Source of the DNA: Saprospiraceae bacterium
GTDB taxonomy: Bacteria; Bacteroidota; Bacteroidia; Chitinophagales; Saprospiraceae
NCBI GenBank assembly: GCA_016710585.1
Contig: JADJVN010000046.1
Coordinates: 1 to 64,000, forward strand
Direction: 5' to 3'
DNA length: 64,000 nucleotides
Shown here in pieces: positions 30,506 to 40,078 of the stretch (positions are counted from its first letter, which is position 1; each line of letters begins with the position of its first letter). Made by a program: the position numbers and the translations under genes. Below the pieces are notes generated by a model, which did not search any database, had not been told where the DNA came from, and saw nothing but the letters and a program-made list of their open reading frames with translations.

Positions 30506-31773
30506 TTAAGATTGAGCTTCTCTCAATATTGGACAAGACATACAATGTGTGCCTCCTCTTGCCCTTGATAATTCACTACTTGGTAAAGTGATAATCGTGT
30601 TTTCTATTTTTGATGGGTCGATTTTTCCATTTTGAATGCCAGTTAAGTAGTCTGTGGCATGGATCACACGATATCCAGAGTTTTGAAATGCTTTCTCAGT
30701 AAATGGGTTTCTATCATAAGTTAATGCTACTCCAGGCTTAATAGTAAGTAAATTGCATCCATCAGTCCACTGTTCTCTTTCTTGATATGGCGATTCCCCG
30801 TTGCCACTCCAGATAAATTCAATTTTTGAATTTATCTCAGAGAGTAAAAAATCTTTTACACTCGGGTATTCAACCATCCCTCCACTTTTTCTGTGGACAC
30901 TGACATAAGAACCCAATCCATCTTTTACTATCGGTTTGTATCCGACAAAATGATTGTGATTTATTTGAGTGAATATAGTATCGATGTGCATAAATGACCT
31001 TTCTTTTGGGACATCGATTTCTACAATATTTTTTACAATGTTCTTTTCAAACAATACATTCTTTAGTGACATTAATGCATGATCTGTAGTTCTTTCGCTG
31101 CATCCTATGAGTAAGTAATCTTTATTCAAGATCATCATATCACCACCTTCAATAGATATAGGCTCTCCCTTGCGTGAAGGAGGGAATTCATCAACAAGAT
31201 TTAAGTTGATTAATTTTTTTTCTGCATTGAGATAACTAAAATAAGGATGAGCATGAAAAATAAATCGTGTCAAAAGATTTTCTCTATGACGTACTGATTT
31301 TGATGCTTTTGTGATGACGACATATTCATTTATTGTGATCGCAATGTCTCTTGTAAATATAAAATTTGGAATCGGGTCGAATACTATAAAATCATCATTT
31401 TTGTAATACCCAGAAATTAAAACTTCCGCTAATATTTCATTTGGTAATTCTCTTAAAAGTTTTACAGATTGACTTGGCAATTCTTCAAAAATCTTTTATG
31501 AGTAATATTAATTCTTCTTTTATTTCTGGTGAGGCATCAGTCCTTCTTTATCAATTGTTCTGTCTCTAATACATATTCTTGCCCAACGAGACTATCTAAC
31601 ACTTTTCTATATACGAGATGTTCCTTCTGCATTGAAGGAAGATGTACAATGTCATCAAATAGCAATTCACCAGCCCTGCGAGGACTGATACGAGCAATGC
31701 CTTCATCAGGTTTGTGTATGATTACTTTTTTTAACGGAAATATCTCTGAGTCTGAAAATACTCTTTGATCCAT
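30506..31773 (-). CDS. Arginine deiminase-family protein (two frame breaks)
   Basis: Expected to hydrolyse arginine to citrulline and ammonia, or to act on a related guanidino substrate. The N-terminal part (KKVIIHKPDEGIARISP, ELLFDDIVHLPSMQKEH) and the larger C-terminal part are separated by two breaks, near 31540 and near 31490; the short link DASPEIKEELILLIKDF is in a third frame. Catalytic features are FTRDIAI, SIEGGDMMI, SFMHIDTIFT (His) and RARGGTHCMSCPILRE (nucleophile Cys). The ATG at 31773 is preferred over a TTG at 31803. No arcB/arcC genes are adjacent, so an ATP-yielding deiminase pathway is not supported here. Confidence 0.82.
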
Positions 31774-31884
31774 ATAAGTATATTTTTGTTCACTGAAATG
31801 CAAATGTCATAAAAATTTGTCGTAAATCCTATTCGATTTTTTATTTGTGATAATTTATATTCTTTTTTTAGCCATAAATTATTG

Positions 31885-31910
31885 ATAATTGCTGTAATAT
31901 TGACAATTAT
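31885..31910 (+). promoter_or_regulatory. Inverted repeat upstream of pnuC (candidate operator)
   Basis: ATAATTG and CAATTAT form a perfect 7-bp inverted repeat with a 12-base spacer, 30 bases before the pnuC ATG, in the divergent region with the deiminase gene. In such an AT-rich sequence this may be chance. Confidence 0.25.
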
Positions 31911-31939
31911 TTCATGTTACTGTCAAATTGTTTGAATTA

Positions 31940-32596
31940 ATGGATATTATAAATTTTTTTGATATAACGAACGTTTTTTTTACTATTGCTAATTATCCTG
32001 TAAGTTATATTGAATTTATTGGTTCTTTAGCGGGAATCATTGCAGTATATTATGCAGCCAAATCGGATATAAAAACTTGGCCAATTGGATTGATAAATAT
32101 TATTCTTTTTTTTATCATTTTTTATAAAGTCCAATTGTATTCTGATATGTTTTTACAATGCTATTTTTTTGGTATCAGCATTTATGGTTGGATTTATTGG
32201 ATAGGTCGAGAAAAGGAACATAAGCCAATTCAGATTTTAAATTTGATGCAGCGAATTAAGCTCGCCTTGATCGTTCTTGTTTCGACTATTTTGTTTGGAT
32301 ATTTCATTTCAAATATCCATGTTTATTTTCCAGCTTTATTCCCAAGACCTGCAGCTTTTGCTTATGCAGACAGCTTTGTAGCAGTAACTAGTGTCATTGC
32401 AAATACGCTTATGGCAAGAAGGATTTTTGAAAATTGGTTTTTATGGATAGTGGTTGATATTATTTGTGTTTACTTGTACTTTTCTAAAGATATTGTTTTT
32501 GTATCATTTGAATATTTTATTTTTCTTTGTTTGGCGGTCTTTGGTCATTTCAGCTGGTGGAATGAATACTCTAAAATAAAATTAAAGACTGTCTAG
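31940..32596 (+). CDS. pnuC: PnuC-family vitamin transporter
   Basis: Seven-helix facilitator of about 218 residues. Features include YIEFIGSLAGIIAVYYAAK, TWPIGLINIILFF (the W...N element), FLQCYFFGISIYGWIYW and ARRIFENWFLWIVVDI, all typical of PnuC. Members import nicotinamide riboside, while Bacteroidota PnuT members import thiamine. No TPP riboswitch or thiamine gene is adjacent, so nicotinamide riboside is slightly favoured but unproven. The ATG at 31940 is preferred over a TTG 12 bases upstream. The end overlaps the convergent DUF1801 gene by 15 bases. Confidence 0.85.
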   Translation: MDIINFFDITNVFFTIANYPVSYIEFIGSLAGIIAVYYAAKSDIKTWPIGLINIILFFIIFYKVQLYSDMFLQCYFFGISIYGWIYWIGREKEHKPIQILNLMQRIKLALIVLVSTILFGYFISNIHVYFPALFPRPAAFAYADSFVAVTSVIANTLMARRIFENWFLWIVVDIICVYLYFSKDIVFVSFEYFIFLCLAVFGHFSWWNEYSKIKLKTV

Positions 32597-32947
32597 AGCC
32601 ACAACGAATGCAGTTATAAGTGCATTGATTTCATTGATATTTATATCCTCATTTGGATTTACAAAATATTTTTTGACATATTTTTTATCCTCAGCGTATA
32701 GTGCTTTGTGTTCTACTAATTTTCCGTTTGGAAATCCTATATATGCGTTCTTACTTTTTTTGTCGATCCAGAGGTAAGCGAGATTCTTTTTTTTATATAT
32801 AAAAAATGGAGTGCCGTATTTAAATGCTTCGGTTATTTCAGTGTTATTTTTTAGAATAAATTTTCTTAAGAAATGAAGTGTTGAATAATAGGGCTCTTTT
32901 TGTTTTTCGTAATGTTGGTCTATTGGATTTAATATCATTGCTATCAT
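32582..32947 (-). CDS. DUF1801-domain protein
   Basis: A 121-residue cytosolic protein with the YdhG/frataxin-like pattern LRKFILKNNTEITEAFKYGTPFF, NLAYLWIDKKSKNAYIGFPNG. The function is unknown. The ATG at 32938 is an alternative start three codons in. Its 3' end overlaps pnuC on the other strand. Confidence 0.8.
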   Translation of the reverse strand: MIAMILNPIDQHYEKQKEPYYSTLHFLRKFILKNNTEITEAFKYGTPFFIYKKKNLAYLWIDKKSKNAYIGFPNGKLVEHKALYAEDKKYVKKYFVNPNEDININEINALITAFVVALDSL

Positions 32948-33007
32948 TGAAGTTAGCTCAACTTATCCAATAAAATTTTATGTTGGATAAGTTGAGCGTA
33001 TTTATTT

Positions 33008-33718
33008 TTATTTTTTGTCTTGCTTTGCAAAAACTTTTTTTAGCAAATCAGTAGTTCTCGCTGCAAAATTATGTCTTATATCTAATTCTTCATCAGCAAT
33101 TTTTTGAATAATCCCTCCAAGGCTTTATTTGTGACATGGCTAGCAACATCTGGGTTGGCCTTTTTTACTAATGGGATAGCATTGTATTTCGTAACAGCAC
33201 TTGACCAAAGGTCTAAGGCACCTTGTTGATTCAATGCATTGGTGATAACAGGATGGAATTCATTGAATAATGCTTGTGTTGTGGTTCTTTGAAGGAAAGA
33301 TGTAGCAGCATTATCTGCTCCTGTTAAAATATTCCACATCTGCAAATGTTAATTGCTTGATTGCATTTAGAAAAATAGGTTTTGCTTTTATTGCTGCATC
33401 TTCTGCCGCATGGTTTATTTTCTTTACCATGTTTTCTTCTAGTTTATCGAATCCAGGAATGATCCTTAATTTGTCAGCAACTTTTTTTGCATCGTCAGGT
33501 AGTAATATTTTGTATGCACTCATATAAAATGCATCCCTTTTGTTTAATGCTTCACTTCCTTTTGCAGTACCTATAGACAAAGCTTCTTTTAGACCTGATG
33601 CAACTTCAGCATTACTTAATTCAGTCGCACTTCCAAGATCACTCAGGATATTGCCAAGTTGAGCAGAGCAAGAACTAAGAAGGATGCTAAAACTTAAAAA
33701 TAAAGTTAGATATTTCAT
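33008..33718 (-). CDS. DUF4197-family lipoprotein (two frame breaks)
   Basis: About 236 residues after reconstruction. The start MKYLTLFLSFSILLSSCSAQ has a lipobox Cys (ILLSSC), so it is probably anchored in a membrane. NAEVASGLKEALSIGTAKGSEAL, RDAFYMSAYKILLPD and NILTGADNAATSFLQRTT are DUF4197 hallmarks. Breaks lie near 33343 (FADV joining MWNILTG) and in the T6 run at 33100-33105, after which the true end KIADEELDIRHNFAARTTDL, ending KKVFAKQDKK, stops at 33008. The function is unknown. Confidence 0.85.
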
Positions 33719-33742
33719 GATTTTCTTTTTTTAATTAGACGA

Positions 33743-33750
33743 CAAATATA
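33743..33750 (-). promoter_or_regulatory. Promoter -7 box for DUF4197 gene
   Basis: Minus strand TATATTTG, an exact TAnnTTTG match, 25 bases upstream of the lipoprotein start. Confidence 0.5.
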
Positions 33751-33880
33751 GATCGATGTCTATTTACATTTAGTTAATTTTCTATTAATTATGCTAAATA
33801 GTGTAATCTTCTGGATAATGACTATTAATAATATTTTTGGATAATAGTTGATATTTATTAGCATAATAATTAAATTCAAT

Positions 33881-33888
33881 TATTTTTG
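33881..33888 (+). promoter_or_regulatory. Promoter -7 box for polyamine operon
   Basis: TATTTTTG matches TAnnTTTG, 29 bases before the arginine decarboxylase ATG. Confidence 0.45.
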
Positions 33889-33917
33889 CTGTTTATTTAA
33901 AAATTTAGTATAAATTA

Positions 33918-35318
33918 ATGGTAAATCGCTACTTCAATCTTATAGACCAAACTTATTACTTTCCCCAAGATGGTTTTGATCTTGAGAAAGATAAATTGAT
34001 ATTCAATGGCATACCTATTATGCCTTTGATTGAAAAGTATGGCACGCCTTTTAAAATGACTTATCTTCCCAAAATTGGAGATCAAATTAAAAAAGCAAAA
34101 AACTTTTTTAATAAGTCAATCAAGACAATGGATTATAAAGGAAAATATGTTTATTGTTACTGCACTAAGTGTTGCCATTTCTCATATGTTTTGGAAGAAG
34201 TACTGCAACATGGAGTTCAATTAGAAACATCATCTGCATTTGATATAGACCTTATTTTGAATCTTTATAAGCATGGTAAAATAGATAAAGATCATATCAT
34301 TGTTAACAACGGTTATAAGACAAAGCAATACATTCACAACATAGCAAATTTGATCAATTCTGGTTTTAAAAATGTGATTCCTGTTTTGGACAATAAGTTT
34401 GAATTGGATCATTTTGATGAACTAATCCAAAGGAAGACCAAAGTAGGTGTGAGAGTTGCTACTGAGGAAGAACCTAAGTTTGAGTTTTATACCTCTCGTC
34501 TTGGAATTCGTTCCTCAGAAGTAGTTCAATTTTGTAAAGAAAAGTTAAAGAAAAATAAGAAGTTCGAGCTTTATATGCTGCATTTCTTTGTCGATACTGG
34601 TATTAAAGATAGCACTTACTATTGGGGTGAATTAAAGAAAGGAATAAAGACGTATATTGAGTTAAAAAAACTTTTTCCAACACTTACAGCCTTGAATATT
34701 GGAGGTGGAATGCCAATTAGAAATTCCTTAGGCTTTGAGTATGACTATAAATACATGATCCAGCAGATCGTGCAGATGGTAAAAGAAGCCTGTGATGAGG
34801 ATGGAATACACGAACCAGATATTTATACGGAATTTGGGAAATACACAGTAGGAGAGAGTGGGGCAACTATTTTTTCGGTGTTAGAACAGAAGCAGCAGAA
34901 TGATTCTGAGATCTGGTATATGGTAGATAATTCTTTAATGAATACTTTGCCAGACAGCTGGGGAATTGCTGAACGTTTTATTTTATTACCTATTAATAAA
35001 TGGCACAATGATTATGGTAGAGTGAATATTGGAGGATTGAGTTGCGATAATTCAGATTACTATAATTCTGAAGCTCAAAACCAACAGCTCTTTTTGCCAA
35101 CATATAAGCGAGATGATAAAGAGCCTTTGTATCTTGGATTTTTTCATACTGGTGCATACCAAGATGCTTTGTCGGGATATGGTGGAATAAAACACTGTTT
35201 GATTCCATCACCAAAACATATTCTAGTTGATAGGGATGAGAACGGAAATATCGTCGATTGGATCTATAGTGAAGAACAGTCCTCTAGGGATATGCTACAA
35301 ATATTAGGATATAAATAA
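33918..35318 (+). CDS. speA: Arginine decarboxylase (PLP, alanine-racemase fold)
   Basis: Converts arginine to agmatine, the first step of polyamine synthesis. 466 residues, the short Bacteroidota form. GKYVYCYCTKCCHF holds the PLP lysine, LETSSAFDIDLIL and LHFFVDTGIKDSTYY follow, LNIGGGMP is the phosphate-binding Gly-rich loop, and DIYTEFGKYTVGESGA closes the barrel. The CC after the lysine is unusual to my eye, where SS or similar is more common. It is followed after 50 bases by agmatinase and then by a deoxyhypusine-synthase-like gene, giving a complete arginine-to-polyamine operon. Confidence 0.9.
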   Translation: MVNRYFNLIDQTYYFPQDGFDLEKDKLIFNGIPIMPLIEKYGTPFKMTYLPKIGDQIKKAKNFFNKSIKTMDYKGKYVYCYCTKCCHFSYVLEEVLQHGVQLETSSAFDIDLILNLYKHGKIDKDHIIVNNGYKTKQYIHNIANLINSGFKNVIPVLDNKFELDHFDELIQRKTKVGVRVATEEEPKFEFYTSRLGIRSSEVVQFCKEKLKKNKKFELYMLHFFVDTGIKDSTYYWGELKKGIKTYIELKKLFPTLTALNIGGGMPIRNSLGFEYDYKYMIQQIVQMVKEACDEDGIHEPDIYTEFGKYTVGESGATIFSVLEQKQQNDSEIWYMVDNSLMNTLPDSWGIAERFILLPINKWHNDYGRVNIGGLSCDNSDYYNSEAQNQQLFLPTYKRDDKEPLYLGFFHTGAYQDALSGYGGIKHCLIPSPKHILVDRDENGNIVDWIYSEEQSSRDMLQILGYK

Positions 35319-35368
35319 ATGAAGAATAGTGGGAATTAAATTTAATTAAATTTTGTTAAAGCTAACAC

Positions 35369-36232
35369 ATGAAATTACAAACAAATACTTATGCTGGAAT
35401 TCCTGAGGAACTGGCGACATTGAAAAATGCTGAAGTGATCCTCACCTCCATTCCTTATGATGGAACAAGTACTTGGGGCAAAGGCGCTGATAAGGGATTT
35501 GAAGCGTTTTTGTATGCATCTGAGAATATGGAACTTTATGATATTGAGACAGGAACAGAGCCATACAAGCATGGAGTTTATCTCGAGTCGCCACTCAAAG
35601 TTAAGGAGGATACTCCTGAAGAAATGGTGGCAAAAGTTTATGCTAAAACACTAGAGTTACTCAAGAAGAAAAAGTTTTTAACTTTTTTTGGAGGAGAGCA
35701 TTCTGTAAGTATTGGAATATTACGTGCATTTGCTGAAAAATACAAAAATCTCACTGTATTGCAGTTGGATGCCCATACTGATCTTAGACAGAAGTATCAT
35801 GGCACTAAATATAATCACGCTTGTGCAGTTGCAGAGGCTCAGCGCTATACGAATTTGCTTCAGGTAGGAATTCGCTCGATGGATATTTCAGAAAAAAAAT
35901 ATTTGCAAAAAGGAAAGGTTTACTTTGCCCATGAGATTATGGACAATGATTTCTGGATGGAAGAATGCATTGGAAAAATGACAGATCAAGTATATATAAC
36001 TTTAGATCTAGATGTCTTTGATGGTTCCATTATGCCTAGTACAGGAACACCTGAACCTGGAGGAATGAATTGGTATCAAGTATTGCAATTCCTTAGAATG
36101 GTATTTCGTAGAAAAAATGTAGTTGGTTTTGACATTGTTGAACTTGCCCCAAATTCAAATAATCCTGCACCAGATTTTCTGACTGCAAAACTGTATTACA
36201 AAATGTTAGCTTACTTATTTGATAAAAAATAA
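35369..36232 (+). CDS. speB: Agmatinase (ureohydrolase family)
   Basis: Hydrolyses agmatine to putrescine and urea with a binuclear manganese centre. 287 residues. The metal ligands are all visible: FFGGEHSVSIG, QLDAHTDLR, and ITLDLDVFDGSIMPSTGTPEPGG. VILTSIPYDGTSTWGKGADKG is the substrate-side start. The context (arginine decarboxylase upstream) decides agmatinase over arginase. The stop is two bases before the next ATG, so the operon is tightly packed. Confidence 0.92.
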   Translation: MKLQTNTYAGIPEELATLKNAEVILTSIPYDGTSTWGKGADKGFEAFLYASENMELYDIETGTEPYKHGVYLESPLKVKEDTPEEMVAKVYAKTLELLKKKKFLTFFGGEHSVSIGILRAFAEKYKNLTVLQLDAHTDLRQKYHGTKYNHACAVAEAQRYTNLLQVGIRSMDISEKKYLQKGKVYFAHEIMDNDFWMEECIGKMTDQVYITLDLDVFDGSIMPSTGTPEPGGMNWYQVLQFLRMVFRRKNVVGFDIVELAPNSNNPAPDFLTAKLYYKMLAYLFDKK

Positions 36233-36234
36233 TT

Positions 36235-37209
36235 ATGGAAAAAGGTCCAATATCGAAATTCATTACACATCATTATAGACATTTTAATGCTGCAGCATTA
36301 GTTGATGCTGCGAAGGGATATGAGAAGCATCTTCTTGAAGGCGGTAAGATGATGGTCACACTAGCAGGTGCGATGAGTACTGCTGAGCTTGGTGTTTCAT
36401 TGGCTGAAATGATACGACAAGGGAAAATTGATATCATATCTTGTACTGGGGCAAACCTTGAAGAGGATTTGATGAATCTTGTAGCTCATAGTCATTACAG
36501 GAGAATTCCGCATTACAGAGATCTTACTCCTCAGGATGAATGGGAATTATTGGAAAAGGGATTAAATCGTGTAACTGATACATGCATTCCTGAAGAAGAG
36601 GCATTCAGAAGATTGCAGAAACATATCTATGAGTTGTGGAAGAATGCAGATAATTCTGGTGAGCGATATTTTCCTCATGAGTATATGTATAAGATGCTAT
36701 TAAGCGGTGTGCTCGAACAATACTATGAAATAGATCCAAAAAACTCTTGGATGTTGGCAGCAGCACAAAAAAATATTCCTATCGTCGTCGGAGGTTGGGA
36801 AGATTCAACAATGGGAAATATATTTGCTTCCTATATCATTAAAAATGATTTGAAGGCAAGTACCATGAAAAGTGGAATAGAGTACATGGTATTTTTGGCA
36901 GATTGGTATAAGCATAATTCTTCTGGGAAAGGTGTTGGATTTTTTCAGTTAGGAGGTGGAATAGCTGGTGACTTTCCTATCTGTGTAGTTCCAATGATGT
37001 ATCAAGATCTGGAGATGCATGATGTTCCATTTTGGTCTTATTTCTGCCAGGTAAGTGATAGTACTACTTCTTATGGCTCATACTCAGGAGCAGTGCCAAA
37101 TGAAAAAATAACGTGGGGGAAATTAGATATTCATACGCCAAAATATATTGTAGAGTCCGATGCGACTATAGTTGCCCCATTGATTTTTGCCTACGTGCTT
37201 GGATGGTAA
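36235..37209 (+). CDS. Deoxyhypusine synthase-like protein (probable polyamine synthase)
   Basis: 324 residues of the deoxyhypusine synthase fold. MMVTLAGAMSTAELGVSLAEMI, ISCTGANLEEDLMNLVAHSHY and GFFQLGGGIAGDFPIC correspond to the NAD-binding and active-site blocks. ITWGKLD (lysine about 296) matches the segment that carries the catalytic lysine in eukaryotic enzymes. Bacteria lack the eIF5A acceptor, and bacterial relatives have been proposed to make homospermidine or related polyamines from putrescine or spermidine. Position directly after agmatinase supports a polyamine acceptor. The actual product cannot be read from sequence. Confidence 0.88.
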   Translation: MEKGPISKFITHHYRHFNAAALVDAAKGYEKHLLEGGKMMVTLAGAMSTAELGVSLAEMIRQGKIDIISCTGANLEEDLMNLVAHSHYRRIPHYRDLTPQDEWELLEKGLNRVTDTCIPEEEAFRRLQKHIYELWKNADNSGERYFPHEYMYKMLLSGVLEQYYEIDPKNSWMLAAAQKNIPIVVGGWEDSTMGNIFASYIIKNDLKASTMKSGIEYMVFLADWYKHNSSGKGVGFFQLGGGIAGDFPICVVPMMYQDLEMHDVPFWSYFCQVSDSTTSYGSYSGAVPNEKITWGKLDIHTPKYIVESDATIVAPLIFAYVLGW

Positions 37210-37254
37210 GGTAGGTTTAATGTTGTAGAAAAAGTGGTTTACGTGCAGCTTTGA

Positions 37255-37782
37255 TTACAAGTCGAAAATGCCTTCAGGCAATTGCATTGCGATCAATTTC
37301 TCTTTGTGATTTATATTGATTATTAAATTTTCGTTTAAGGGAATTGTTTTAATATCAGAGTGATAATCAACGATGGCAATCATTTGGCCTGGATATTCTT
37401 CAATAGAGCGTATTTTTACTTTTATATTAGAATTTAGGTCAAGAATATTATAATCTGTCAAATTTTGATCGATATGACTTTGTTCCCATTTGCTGATGAT
37501 TTCTAATGGAAGTTTGTTTTTATCAATTGAAATATTTTTGTTCTGCAGCATATGTACTTGTTCAGGATTATGCACATCCTTAAAAGTTAATACAAGTGTA
37601 TCCATTTCACGATGTTGGTCAATGAAATATGGAATATCATTTCCATCAACATTTAGAAATAAGACTTTGGATTCTAGAATATAATCTTCAAAAAGTTCAT
37701 CAATATCCACTTTGATTTCACCTTTTACTCCGAAAGATTTTAAAGTTTTTCCTACGGAAATTAAGTCAATGGACTTTCTCAA
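37255..37782 (-). CDS. rimM: Ribosome maturation factor RimM
   Basis: Helps assemble the head of the 30S subunit by binding S19. 175 residues. The N-terminal RimM barrel begins ISVGKTLKSFGVKGEIKV, and the PRC-like C-terminal part includes DYNILDLNSNIKV and ends AMQLPEGIFDL, the usual lpegL-type tail. It starts with TTG at 37782, overlapping the lipoprotein stop by four bases (TTGA); no in-frame ATG precedes the conserved block. Confidence 0.92.
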   Translation of the reverse strand: MRKSIDLISVGKTLKSFGVKGEIKVDIDELFEDYILESKVLFLNVDGNDIPYFIDQHREMDTLVLTFKDVHNPEQVHMLQNKNISIDKNKLPLEIISKWEQSHIDQNLTDYNILDLNSNIKVKIRSIEEYPGQMIAIVDYHSDIKTIPLNENLIININHKEKLIAMQLPEGIFDL

Positions 37783-38522
37783 TTGTGTGAAATTAAATAC
37801 TGTTTAACGATGACACCTCTTTGGGCTTTGTCAAGCCAAGCGACTTTGTTATCAAATAATTCAGTTGCTAAAAACCATTGTTCTCTATAAATAAGTCCAA
37901 CACCTTCTGCGTATTTTGCTAATGAGAATCTTTTTTCAATTGAGTTCTCATCATCTGCCTCTTGTACTTCAGTTACTTTATCATATGCTTTATTTAATAC
38001 AGAATCACTTCGACCTACTTCATTATAATAATAGTTCCAATTTTTATAAGCAGTAAAAACTTCTCCTTTGATTTTTATTTCGGTTTTTTCATTGATTTGA
38101 TTATTGCCGTTCCAAGATTTGTTTTTAAGAATAGGGAAAATTAGTTTTATAAACCTTAATCCATTTTCTACTTTAGTAAGTTGATATGGATCCTGTATTA
38201 TAAAATTGCTCCCAATTAAATTCCATGGTGACTGAAGATCGGCTTTATGGAATACATCTATTTTATATAATAACTCTCCTTGGCTGTCTCTAACCGTATC
38301 TTTTATTTCTTCCTTGTAATAAGATATTGTAGTGTCTTTTGTGATTTTTTGAACAGTGTCAAACAATATTGAATCCATTCTATATTCCCAGACTTTTCCT
38401 ATAGCAACTGGATAATAATTGTATCCAAAAATTGAATCATCTAGAACTTCAGTTTGCTTAGAACAAGAAAAAATAAATGCTATAGCAAAGAATAAACTTG
38501 AAATTTTTAATAGATTTTTCAT
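37779..38522 (-). CDS. Lipoprotein of unknown function
   Basis: 247 residues. A signal peptide MKNLLKISSLFFAIAFIFSC ends in a lipobox Cys. The mature part is beta-rich and opens with FGYNYYPVAIGKVWEYRMDS, a pattern seen in Bacteroidota lipoproteins with no assigned role. The end, GVGLIYREQWFLATELFDN, resembles the close of those proteins. It overlaps rimM by four bases, suggesting translational coupling. Confidence 0.75.
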   Translation of the reverse strand: MKNLLKISSLFFAIAFIFSCSKQTEVLDDSIFGYNYYPVAIGKVWEYRMDSILFDTVQKITKDTTISYYKEEIKDTVRDSQGELLYKIDVFHKADLQSPWNLIGSNFIIQDPYQLTKVENGLRFIKLIFPILKNKSWNGNNQINEKTEIKIKGEVFTAYKNWNYYYNEVGRSDSVLNKAYDKVTEVQEADDENSIEKRFSLAKYAEGVGLIYREQWFLATELFDNKVAWLDKAQRGVIVKQYLISHN

Positions 38523-38583
38523 TTGTTATTTTATAAATTTATATATTAAGCTTATTATGATTGGGTGGGTATATTATATAACG

Positions 38584-39684
38584 TCATATTATTGATTTCA
38601 TTATAATTCCTCCACAAATAATATCGTCACCATCATAAATCACAGCAGATTGACCAGGAGCAACGCTATTTACATTGGAGAAAAAATTAACTTCAAGTTC
38701 TTCGTTGAGATTTTTTATTTGAGATAAATGTCCGACATCTCGGTATCTTATCTTGGTTACTAAATCAATTTCTTCATTTGGCTTTTCCCATTTTTGCCAA
38801 TTGAGTTTTCCAACGATCATTTTGCTTCTTTGTAGATCATTCTCTTCGCCTAGCACAACTTGATTTTTGTTTGGTAATATATCAGTAACAAACATTGGTT
38901 TGCCAAAGGCTGTGCCCAAACCTTTTCTTTGACCTACTGTGAAAAATGGGTAACCAGAGTGATGTCCAATGACTTCTCCATGTTTATTTATGAATAAACC
39001 ATTCTCTACCTCAGATTGTAATTCTGGTTTTCTGTGCTTCAAAAAATCACGATAATCATTTTCCGGCACAAAGCATATTTCATAGCTCTCAGCTTTTTTT
39101 GCTAGATTAGTATAACCTGCATCATAAGCTATTTGTCTTACCTCAGGTTTGATCAGTTCAGATAATGGATACATGCTGCGTTTAAGACAAGCCTGATCCA
39201 AACCCCATAACACATAAGATTGGTCTTTATTGAGATCTTTTGCTTTAGAGATATAATACCGATTTTGGTGATTGTTTATTCTGGCATAATGACCTGTGGC
39301 GATGAATTCGCAGTCTAGGGCATCAGCTCTTTTTAATAAGGCATTCCATTTTATATGAGTATTACACATAACACATGGATTGGGCGTTCTACCTGCTAGG
39401 TATTCTTCGACAAAATTTTCTATAACTGCTTCGCCAAACTCATCCCTGATATCCAAGATAAAGTGATGAAACCCGAGATCAACTGCAACTTTCCTAGCAT
39501 CTTGAAGGGAATCCAATGAGCAGCAGCCTGTTTCTTTTTTAGATTTTACCCCTGAACTACTGTAATCCCAGGTTTTCATAGTGATTCCAATGACCTCATA
39601 ACCTTGCTCATGGAGCAATAATGCAGTAACCGTACTGTCGATACCGCCACTCATTGCGACTAATATTTTTCCTAATTTACTCAC
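38584..39684 (-). CDS. mnmA: tRNA-specific 2-thiouridylase MnmA
   Basis: Makes 2-thiouridine at position 34 of Lys, Glu and Gln tRNAs. 366 residues. ILVAMSGGIDSTVTALLL is the PP-loop, NPCVMCN contains the first catalytic Cys, YEICFVP contains the second, and GQRKGLG plus ICGGIIM mark the C-terminal domains. The start codon is GTG at 39684. On its upstream side a TACCTTTG box lies at 39698-39705 on the minus strand. Confidence 0.96.
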   Translation of the reverse strand: MSKLGKILVAMSGGIDSTVTALLLHEQGYEVIGITMKTWDYSSSGVKSKKETGCCSLDSLQDARKVAVDLGFHHFILDIRDEFGEAVIENFVEEYLAGRTPNPCVMCNTHIKWNALLKRADALDCEFIATGHYARINNHQNRYYISKAKDLNKDQSYVLWGLDQACLKRSMYPLSELIKPEVRQIAYDAGYTNLAKKAESYEICFVPENDYRDFLKHRKPELQSEVENGLFINKHGEVIGHHSGYPFFTVGQRKGLGTAFGKPMFVTDILPNKNQVVLGEENDLQRSKMIVGKLNWQKWEKPNEEIDLVTKIRYRDVGHLSQIKNLNEELEVNFFSNVNSVAPGQSAVIYDGDDIICGGIIMKSII

Positions 39685-39697
39685 AAGATATTGATTT

Positions 39698-39705
39698 CAA
39701 AGGTA
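39698..39705 (-). promoter_or_regulatory. Promoter -7 box for mnmA
   Basis: Minus strand TACCTTTG matches TAnnTTTG, 14 bases upstream of the mnmA start. Confidence 0.45.
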
Positions 39706-39791
39706 AAACAAATAGTGATACACTAATATACAAAAGAAGAAAATTTCTAAAAAAAAAATCACTTAAGAATGTGAAATCTGTGAACCAGTCG

Positions 39792-39799
39792 TATATTTG
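39792..39799 (+). promoter_or_regulatory. Promoter -7 box for tRNA-Gly/tRNA-Leu
   Basis: TATATTTG matches TAnnTTTG 53 bases upstream of the tRNA-Gly gene and fits transcription of both tRNAs as one precursor. Confidence 0.5.
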
Positions 39800-39851
39800 C
39801 ATTCCTTTTAAAAAGAAACAATTTGAAAGTAAATTGTTTAAGGAATCAGAT

Positions 39852-39924
<73 letters not shown>

Positions 39925-39931
39925 CATCAAT

Positions 39932-40017
39932 GCCCAGGTGGTGGAATTGGTAGACACGCAGGACTTAAAATCCTGTGGCCAGTAATGGTCGTGCGGGTTC
40001 AAGTCCCGCCCCGGGTA
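39932..40017 (+). tRNA. tRNA-Leu (TAA)
   Basis: Class II tRNA of 86 bases with a long variable arm. The anticodon loop ACTTAAAAT has TAA as anticodon, the D arm is GGTGGAATTGGTAGACAC, and the T arm contains GTTCAAGTC. Acceptor GCCCAGG pairs with CCCGGGT, with one A-C mismatch and a terminal G-T pair. CCA is not encoded. Confidence 0.95.
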
Positions 40018-40078
40018 CATTTTTTCTATGAGACGGAATACAATAGCTTTATTTAGTTTAGTTTTTTGAATACAAAGA

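Noticed and set aside
31804..31939. Riboswitch for thiamine pyrophosphate ahead of pnuC
   Set aside because: No CTGAGA-type or other TPP riboswitch core sequence is present.
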